Positions 58,729 to 64,000 of a stretch of DNA of 64,000 bases are shown here, piece by piece. The DNA is from Acidaminococcus fermentans. GTDB lineage: Bacteria > Bacillota > Negativicutes > Acidaminococcales > Acidaminococcaceae. Numbering within the stretch: position 1 is the stretch's first letter; each line of letters opens with the position of its first letter. The notes under the pieces were generated by a model. The model searched no databases. It was given only the letters and a program-made list of their open reading frames with translations, and was not told the DNA's origin. Made by a program: the position numbers and the translations under genes. The stretch covers positions 1-64,000 of the forward strand of contig NZ_VULN01000001.1 in assembly GCF_009696675.1 (NCBI RefSeq). Reading direction: 5' to 3'.

Positions 58729-58779
58729 CCACTTTCCACCACTTTTCCCCATTATAGAATGTTTTCCATGAAAAAGCAA
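58729..58779 (-). promoter_or_regulatory. mraZ/dcw promoter with direct repeats
   Basis: On the minus strand, TTGCTT (58,774-58,779), 17 bases, TATAAT (58,751-58,756). Two direct repeats AAAGTGG (plus-strand CCACTTT at 58,729 and 58,739) lie exactly 10 bases apart over the expected start of transcription. TGGG copies follow at 58,706 and 58,715. MraZ is known to bind TGGG-type repeats with a 10-base period. Confidence 0.65.
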
Positions 58780-58939
58780 TGAAAAACCGGTCAAGACACC
58801 CGGAGGGCAGGGTCAGGTGGTTAGGTCGCTCACGGGTCCGTAGGGGCGGCAGGCCCGGCCGCCCGCCCCCATTTCCCGCCAGGCGCGGAAGATGGGTCGA
58901 AATTCACGAGTCTGGATGGCATGAGCCAGTCCATTCCTT

Positions 58940-59067
58940 CCAGGCGCGGAAGATGTACCCAGATACGCGAAAGCAGCGGATTTTGACTGGGACATAGTAC
59001 AAGGACGTACATGTCACAGTCAAAATCCGCTGCTGACAAAGTAGATGGGTGCATATTCCGCGCCTGG
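58940..59067. repeat. 128-nt covarying hairpin element, copy 3
   Basis: The closing stem is perfect, 12 pairs: CCAGGCGCGGAA with TTCCGCGCCTGG. The second stem is ATGTACCCA with TGGGTGCAT. The internal loop is the same as in copy 2. The third stem is GCAGCGGATTTTGACT with AGTCAAAATCCGCTGC (16 pairs), capped by AGTAC-AAGGAC-GTACA. The left arm sequence CCAGGCGCGGAAGATG is present a second time at 58,879, as if the end had been duplicated. The gene-free stretch 58,780-59,160 also contains a GTAGGGGCGGCAGGCCCGGC repeat (about 58,840). Confidence 0.9.
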
Positions 59068-59114
59068 GTTATGCGTTAGCCATTGCGTTAGCCATATTGT
59101 TCCTTGACAGACTA

Positions 59115-59123
59115 TGGTATAAT
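59115..59123 (+). promoter_or_regulatory. Extended -10 promoter of the DUF1858 gene
   Basis: TGG-TATAAT, 38 bases before the start codon. A TTGACA occurs upstream but only eight bases away, too close to act as its -35. Confidence 0.55.
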
Positions 59124-59160
59124 AAATCATACCCATTAAATGTAATTGAGGAGGATTCAG

Positions 59161-59382
59161 ATGGAAAAGGTTACTGCTGATTCCAGCATTATTGAAACGG
59201 TGCAGATGCACCCTGAAATCGTCAACATTTTTATGCAGTATGGTCTGGGCTGCATCGGCTGCATGGCCGCCAACTTCGAAACCATCGGCCAGGGCGCCGC
59301 TGCCCACGGCATCGACGTAGATGCCCTGATCGCCGACATCAACGACTGCATTGCAGAAGTTGAAGGGGAAGAAAAGAAATAA
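59161..59382 (+). CDS. DUF1858 domain protein
   Basis: A 73-residue protein consisting only of a DUF1858 domain: VTADSSIIETVQMHPEIVNI, then FMQYGLGCIGCMAAN with the CxxC pair, and an acidic helical end. Related domains are found in hybrid-cluster and iron-sulfur repair contexts and as stand-alone proteins with disulfide-type redox cysteines. The role is not settled. The ATG at 59161 has GAGGAGGA upstream. It has its own promoter and terminator and is probably a single-gene unit. Confidence 0.85.
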   Translation: MEKVTADSSIIETVQMHPEIVNIFMQYGLGCIGCMAANFETIGQGAAAHGIDVDALIADINDCIAEVEGEEKK

Positions 59383-59386
59383 GGAA

Positions 59387-59419
59387 AAAGGGGCTGTCCT
59401 TCCGGACAGCCCCTTTTTT
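59387..59419. terminator. Bidirectional terminator
   Basis: The stem AAAAGGGGCTGTCC/GGACAGCCCCTTTT has T runs on both strands. It ends the DUF1858 gene and can stop the pyrimidine operon from the other side. Confidence 0.88.
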
Positions 59420-59435
59420 GTCACTGGTCAGTGAC

Positions 59436-59467
59436 CGGGGGTGTGAATTTTTTCACACCCCCTTTTT
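59436..59467 (+). terminator. Second terminator hairpin
   Basis: The stem GGGGGTGTGAA/TTCACACCCCC is followed by six T on the plus strand; it abuts the pyrE stop. Two GTCA-type heptamers lie between the two hairpins. Confidence 0.65.
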
Positions 59468-60039
59468 TATTTCCCCGTCCGGCCCCGCTGGGTCAGAGGC
59501 ACACCCTGTTTGCACAGAGGGCAGTCTTCCGGTTTGTAGGCTTCCACGTCCAGGCGCAGCAGAGGCTCGGTGCGGACGCCGAAATCCACTTTGCCGCCGC
59601 TCCGGTCCACCAGGAGGCCTACGCCCACCGGTACGCCTCCTTCGCTTTTCACCACGTCCAGCACTTCCCGTACACTGCCGCCGGTGGTGACGATGTCTTC
59701 CACGATCAGTACCCGGGTCCCCGGTTCAATGTGGAACCCTCTCTTGAAGGTCATCTTCCCATTCACCCGTTCCGTAAAGAAGAACCGGGTGCCCAGGTTC
59801 TTGGCCACTTCATAGGCCAGCAGGATGCCGCCGGTCATGGGGCCCACCACCAGTTCCACGTTGTCGTTGACGAACCGGGCAGCGATTTCCTTGCACAGGG
59901 CTTCCGTGTACCGGGGCTGCTGCAGCACATTGAATTTTTCCACATAGGTGGGGCTGTGGAGGCCGCTGGTCAGCAGAAAATGACCATGCATCACCGCGTT
60001 GGTTTCTTCCAGCATATGCAGTACCGTTGTATCGTTCAT
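59467..60039 (-). CDS. pyrE: Orotate phosphoribosyltransferase
   Basis: A 190-residue enzyme that joins orotate and PRPP to OMP. The PRPP motif VLIVEDIVTTGGSVREVL (about residue 110) is complete. The N-terminus (HGHFLLTSGLHSPTYVEKFN) holds the substrate loop. The end carries extra cysteines (EDCPLCKQG), as in the longer family members. It starts directly after the pyrF stop and is the last gene of the operon. Confidence 0.95.
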   Translation of the reverse strand: MNDTTVLHMLEETNAVMHGHFLLTSGLHSPTYVEKFNVLQQPRYTEALCKEIAARFVNDNVELVVGPMTGGILLAYEVAKNLGTRFFFTERVNGKMTFKRGFHIEPGTRVLIVEDIVTTGGSVREVLDVVKSEGGVPVGVGLLVDRSGGKVDFGVRTEPLLRLDVEAYKPEDCPLCKQGVPLTQRGRTGK

Positions 60040-60759
60040 TTAAAAAGCTCCTTCCATTTCTTCCAGGATCTTCCGTACAGCTTCCTGTTTGTTTTCCGCC
60101 TGGGTAATGGGCCGTCCCACCACCAGATGGGTGGACCCGTTGCCGATGGCAGCCGCCGGGGTGGCAATCCGGCTCTGGTCGTTGGTGGCAGCCCAGGCCG
60201 GCCGCACCCCAGGGGTCACAATGAGGAAATCTTTCCCGCATTTTTCCCGGATCCCGGCCGCTTCCCGGGGCGAAGCCACCACCCCGTCCAGGCCGCTTTC
60301 TTTGGTAAGGGCCGCCAGGTCCAGTACCTCTTCCCCAATGGGTTTGGCATAGTTCAGAGGCTTCCACTGGGCTTCATCCATGCTGGTGAGCACGGTGACG
60401 GCAATCAGTTTGGGTGCAGGCCGGCCCAGTTCCGCCGCCGCTTCCTTCACCGCCTTCATGCCTTCCGCCATCATCTTGGGGCCGCCCACCGCGTGGACGT
60501 TCATGATATCCGCTCCCAGCCGGGTCAGCACGGCCAGGCTGTGAGCCACCGTATTGGGGATGTCCTGGAGCTTCAGATCCAGGAACACTTTTTTGTCCTT
60601 GTCCTTCAGGTACCGGATGATGTCCGGACCGGCCCCGTAGAACAGTTCCATCCCCACTTTGTAAAAGGTCACTGCATCCCCCAGTTCTTCCACCAGGGCT
60701 TTGGCCCGGTCAAAGGTGGGGAAATCCAGGGCCGTGATCAGTCTGTCTCTTGCATCCAT
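60040..60759 (-). CDS. pyrF: Orotidine 5'-phosphate decarboxylase
   Basis: A 239-residue enzyme that decarboxylates OMP to UMP. The N-terminal strand RLITALDFPTFDRAKALVEE, the catalytic KVFLDLKLQDIPNTV (Lys-Asp-Lys-Asp tetrad) and the phosphate part VTPGVRPAWAATNDQSRIAT are all in place. The ATG at 60759 has GAGGAG eight bases upstream; a GTG three codons earlier is less likely. pyrD ends 12 bases before. Confidence 0.95.
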   Translation of the reverse strand: MDARDRLITALDFPTFDRAKALVEELGDAVTFYKVGMELFYGAGPDIIRYLKDKDKKVFLDLKLQDIPNTVAHSLAVLTRLGADIMNVHAVGGPKMMAEGMKAVKEAAAELGRPAPKLIAVTVLTSMDEAQWKPLNYAKPIGEEVLDLAALTKESGLDGVVASPREAAGIREKCGKDFLIVTPGVRPAWAATNDQSRIATPAAAIGNGSTHLVVGRPITQAENKQEAVRKILEEMEGAF

Positions 60760-60771
60760 GGGTTCCACTCC

Positions 60772-61710
60772 TCAGTTCCGTCCCGGCAGGGCCTGTCCCC
60801 GGAGTTCCTCCAGAGAAGCCGCCCCGCTGGCGTCCAGATAATCCTGGATCCCCTGGCTGATGGTTTCCGCCAGGCTGGGATCCGTAAAGCTGCAGGTGCC
60901 CACAGCCACTGCCGTGGCCCCAGCCAGGATGAATTCCACCGCATCCTGCCAGCAGCTGATACCCCCCATGCCGATAAGAGGCACCTTCACTGCCTGGGCC
61001 ACCTGGTACACCATGCGCACGGCCACCGGGTGCACCGCCGGGCCCGAAAGGCCTCCCACGATGTTTCCCAGCACCGGCCGCTTCTTCTGGATGTCGATTT
61101 TCATCCCCACCAATGTATTAATGAGGGAAATGGCGTCGGTGCCGGCGGCTTCCACCGCCCGGGCAATTTCCGTAATGTCCGTCACATTGGGAGACAGCTT
61201 GGTGATCACCGGCTTATGGGTATGGGACTTGGCTGCCTGCACCACTTCCCCTGCCGCATGGCAGTCGGTGCCGAAAGCCAAGCCCCCCTGGGCCACGTTG
61301 GGACAGGAAATGTTCAGCTCGATGGCGTCCACTCCGTCCACATCCAGCATTTCCGCCAGGGTGCCGTAGTCTTCCGCACTGTCCCCGTCGATGTTCACGA
61401 TCACCGGGGTCTTGGTCACCTGCCGGAGATGGGGCAGGGTTTCCTTCAAAAAGTATTCCACTCCTGGGTTTTCCAGCCCCACACAGTTCAGCACTCCCGC
61501 CGGGGTTTCCACCAGCCGCTGGCCCTTGTTTCCGGGCCGGGGCTTCAGGGTGGTCCCCTTTACGGTAATGGCGCCGATATGGTCCAGGTTGAGAAAATCC
61601 GTAAATTCCAGACCGAACCCGAAAGTGCCGGAAGCAGTGGTCACCGGTGTCTTCATGATCACCCCCGCCAGGTTCACCTGCATCCGGGGATCTTCATAAG
61701 GCTTCACCAT
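60772..61710 (-). CDS. pyrD: Dihydroorotate dehydrogenase B, catalytic subunit
   Basis: A 312-residue class 1B enzyme that oxidises dihydroorotate to orotate with FMN and passes electrons to PyrK. Visible are [13 protein letters not shown]-type N-terminal sequence ([13 protein letters not shown]), [27 protein letters not shown] with the class 1 active-site cysteine, and [20 protein letters not shown]. The start at 61710 has AGGAGG and overlaps pyrK by seven bases. The pairing with pyrK shows that NAD+, not quinone, is the acceptor. Confidence 0.95.
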   Translation of the reverse strand: MVKPYEDPRMQVNLAGVIMKTPVTTASGTFGFGLEFTDFLNLDHIGAITVKGTTLKPRPGNKGQRLVETPAGVLNCVGLENPGVEYFLKETLPHLRQVTKTPVIVNIDGDSAEDYGTLAEMLDVDGVDAIELNISCPNVAQGGLAFGTDCHAAGEVVQAAKSHTHKPVITKLSPNVTDITEIARAVEAAGTDAISLINTLVGMKIDIQKKRPVLGNIVGGLSGPAVHPVAVRMVYQVAQAVKVPLIGMGGISCWQDAVEFILAGATAVAVGTCSFTDPSLAETISQGIQDYLDASGAASLEELRGQALPGRN

Positions 61711-62471
61711 TCCACCACCTCCTGGCTCCAGAACACCGGGCCGTCCTTGCAGATCTTCATCCGCTTGCCGCCTTTTCCTTCGCAGGAGCAGGACAGACAG
61801 GCACCCAGGCCGCAGCCCATGTATTTTTCCAGGGATACCTGGCAGGGCACCCCGTACTGGTCCACCACTTCCACCACAGCCTTCATCATGGGGCTGGGGC
61901 CGCACACGTACACGCAGTCATACTGTCCCGTGGCCAGAAGCCCGGGCAGCACCGCGTTCACCGTGCCCTTCACCCCGTAGGATCCGTCATCGGTGGTTTC
62001 ATACTGTTTGGCGGTTTTGTCCTTGAACAGGTCCGCCCAGAACACTTCCGCTTTGGTCCGGCCCCCTACGATCACTTCCATTTTGTGATCCGGGTCCGCC
62101 TGGGCCAAAAAGTGGAGAGGGGCCAGGCCCATGCCGCCGCCCACCAGGAGACCCCGTTTGGCCCCCAGATGGAACCCGTGGCCCAGGGGCCCCACCACAC
62201 TGATGGGGTCCCCGGCCTCCATGGCATCCATAAGTTCCGTGGTTTCTCCCACGATCCGGTACATCAGGGAAAAAGTCCCGGCCGCCCGGTCCACCCCGGC
62301 CACCCCGAAGGGCCGCCGGAGCAGGGGCTGATGGAGCTTGTTCACCCGTACCGTCACAAACTGTCCCGGCTGGGCCGCTGCCGCCACTTCCGGACAGCGG
62401 ATTTCCATGAGCCGGATGTCCCCGGAAAGTTTCTCCTGCCGGACAATGGTTCCTTCCATATATACTGCCAT
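61704..62471 (-). CDS. pyrK: Dihydroorotate dehydrogenase B, electron-transfer subunit
   Basis: A 255-residue FAD and [2Fe-2S] protein that carries electrons from PyrD to NAD+. The ferredoxin-reductase fold shows the FAD motif [16 protein letters not shown], the NAD site [17 protein letters not shown], and a C-terminal cluster of cysteines ([12 protein letters not shown] ... MKICKDGP) for the iron-sulfur centre. It is three bases from carB and overlaps pyrD. Confidence 0.94.
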   Translation of the reverse strand: MAVYMEGTIVRQEKLSGDIRLMEIRCPEVAAAAQPGQFVTVRVNKLHQPLLRRPFGVAGVDRAAGTFSLMYRIVGETTELMDAMEAGDPISVVGPLGHGFHLGAKRGLLVGGGMGLAPLHFLAQADPDHKMEVIVGGRTKAEVFWADLFKDKTAKQYETTDDGSYGVKGTVNAVLPGLLATGQYDCVYVCGPSPMMKAVVEVVDQYGVPCQVSLEKYMGCGLGACLSCSCEGKGGKRMKICKDGPVFWSQEVVEW

Positions 62472-62474
62472 GGC

Positions 62475-64000
62475 TTACTCCGTCTTCAGATCCTGGAGAG
62501 CCACCACGCTTACCACGTTCCGCCGGCGCATGGCACCCATGGCCTTGTACAGGGCCCGGGCGGTATCCAGGCTGGTCAGGCAGGGAATGGCGTGTTCCAC
62601 CGTGGACCGGCGGATCTTGAAGCCGTCCCGGGTAGCGTCGGAACCGTGGGTCAAAGTATTGATCACCATGCAGATCCGGCCTTCCTTGATGTCATCCAGC
62701 AGGTTGGGGGTACCGGCGCTGGCCTTTTCCACCCGGCCCACATGGATGCCTTTTCCTTCCAGGAACTTGGCGGTACCGGCGGTAGCCACCAGTTCATAGC
62801 CCAGGTTTTCAAACCCTTCCGCAATGGGCACCACTTCTTCCTTGTCCTGGTCCGCTACGGTGATCAGGATGGCACCGCTCTTGGGGATGTGGGTGCCGGC
62901 GGCAATGCAGGCTTTGTACAGGGCTCTGGGGAACTGGGCGTCGATGCACATCACTTCCCCGGTGGATTTCATTTCCGGCCCCAGGGTGATGTCCACGTCG
63001 GTCATCTTGTTGAAGGAGAACACCGGCGCTTTCACCGCATAGTAGTCCGGGAAGAGCTTCAGGCCCGGTTCCAGGCCCTGATCCCGGATGGATACGCCCA
63101 TGGCGCATTTGGTGGCTACATCCACCATGGAGATGCCCGTCACCTTGCTCAGGAAAGGCACTGTCCGGCTGGACCGGGGGTTTACTTCGATCACATACAG
63201 CTTGTCATCCCGGACAATGTACTGGATGTTGATCATCCCATGGACTTCCAGGCCCAGGGCCAGTTTGGTGGTGTAGTCGATGATCTGTTCGATTACGTGC
63301 TCGCTGAGGGTCCGGGGCGGGTACACCGCAATGGAGTCCCCGGAATGGACCCCGGCCCGTTCGATGTGTTCCATGATCCCGGGCATCAGCACGTCCTTGC
63401 CGTCGCAGATGGCATCCACTTCCACTTCCGTACCCATCAGGTAGTGGTCCACCAGCACCGGGTGTTCGTGGGAAGCCTTTACGGCGTTGTTCATGTAGTA
63501 TTTCAGTTCGTCGTCGTTGTAGACGATTTCCATGGCCCGGCCGCCCAATACATAGGAAGGACGCACCATTACAGGGTAGCCCACATCGTTGGCAGCCCGC
63601 AGAGCCCCGTCGATGTCAAACACCGTGTGGCCTTTCGGACGGGGAATCCCCACACTGGTCAGCAGTTCGTCGAACCGTTCCCGGTCTTCTGCCCGGTCGA
63701 TGCTGTCTACGGAAGACCCCAGGATCTTCACCCCGCAGTCATGGAGCGGACCGGCCAGGTTGATGGCGGTCTGGCCCCCGAACTGGACAATGACCCCTTC
63801 CGGTTTTTCCCGGTCGATCACATTCAGCACGTCTTCCAGGGTCAAGGGTTCGAAATACAGCCGGTCAGCGGTATCGAAGTCCGTGGATACGGTTTCCGGG
63901 TTGTTGTTTACAATGATGGTTTCGTAGCCCAGATCCTTCAGAGCCCATACAGAGTGGACGGAGCAGTAGTCGAATTCCACCCCCTGGCCGATCCGGATGG
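62475..64000 (-). CDS. carB: Carbamoyl-phosphate synthase large subunit (partial)
   Basis: The C-terminal half (about 508 residues) of CarB; the gene continues beyond the right edge. It makes carbamoyl phosphate from bicarbonate, ammonia and ATP for pyrimidine and arginine synthesis. The segment covers the end of the oligomerisation part ([20 protein letters not shown]), the second ATP-grasp domain ([38 protein letters not shown]) and the MGS-like allosteric domain ([20 protein letters not shown]). carA should be upstream outside the window. pyrK starts just after its stop. Confidence 0.95.
   Translation of the reverse strand, partial: IRIGQGVEFDYCSVHSVWALKDLGYETIIVNNNPETVSTDFDTADRLYFEPLTLEDVLNVIDREKPEGVIVQFGGQTAINLAGPLHDCGVKILGSSVDSIDRAEDRERFDELLTSVGIPRPKGHTVFDIDGALRAANDVGYPVMVRPSYVLGGRAMEIVYNDDELKYYMNNAVKASHEHPVLVDHYLMGTEVEVDAICDGKDVLMPGIMEHIERAGVHSGDSIAVYPPRTLSEHVIEQIIDYTTKLALGLEVHGMINIQYIVRDDKLYVIEVNPRSSRTVPFLSKVTGISMVDVATKCAMGVSIRDQGLEPGLKLFPDYYAVKAPVFSFNKMTDVDITLGPEMKSTGEVMCIDAQFPRALYKACIAAGTHIPKSGAILITVADQDKEEVVPIAEGFENLGYELVATAGTAKFLEGKGIHVGRVEKASAGTPNLLDDIKEGRICMVINTLTHGSDATRDGFKIRRSTVEHAIPCLTSLDTARALYKAMGAMRRRNVVSVVALQDLKTE

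Overview
This window looks like chromosomal DNA of a GC-rich member of the Negativicutes, the diderm Firmicutes of the gut. Acidaminococcus or a close relative is my best guess, made from gene content and protein style only. Most genes lie on the minus strand in long, tightly overlapping operons, with AGGAGG-type ribosome binding sites and sigma-A-like promoters.

Layout. 1-1,300: a nuclease/transposase remnant among repeats. 1,325-8,178: a secreted protein and a complete type I restriction-modification operon (hsdM-hsdS-hsdR). 8,358-10,880: a four-gene, phage-like replication and regulation cassette (XRE regulator, replisome organizer-like, DnaC-like ATPase, sigma-like factor). 11,536-13,242: an amidase and three very small genes (DUF1659, DUF2922, YvrJ) between large inverted-repeat elements. 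13,630-21,404: a lipoprotein, trpS, sstT, a T-box-controlled BASS-family transporter, mgtE, a secreted SH3-like protein and an rRNA methyltransferase. 22,511-29,717: a guaB of the Tritrichomonas type, then the purine operon purE-F-M-N-H-D, in which purH carries only the cyclohydrolase half. 30,164-38,558: a secreted protein, mutS2, a U32 peptidase, an EAL phosphodiesterase and a chagasin-like secreted protein.

38,559-40,122 is the most unusual stretch. It has a richly folded, gene-free 450-nt region and then a hicBA toxin-antitoxin pair bracketed by two copies of a 128-nt hairpin element. A third copy lies at 58,940-59,067. The three copies have the same length and identical internal-loop sequences, but their stems differ in sequence while staying paired. 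That covariation is my strongest evidence for an undescribed structured element.

40,124-43,905: a pilin/pseudopilin operon without its ATPase. 44,057-58,698: nrdR, ftsZ and the division/cell-wall (dcw) cluster read from mraZ, without ftsI, ftsW, ftsA or murB. 59,161-59,382: a DUF1858 protein. 59,467-64,000: the pyrimidine operon carB-pyrK-pyrD-pyrF-pyrE, with carB running off the window.

Two repeat themes run through the spacers. One is MITE-like composite inverted repeats (families A and B). The other is short degenerate arrays with a strict 7-bp period (8 bp in one class), whose consensus differs from site to site. No tRNA, rRNA, CRISPR array or intact insertion sequence was seen. All product names come from reading the proteins and from memory of the families; no search was run.
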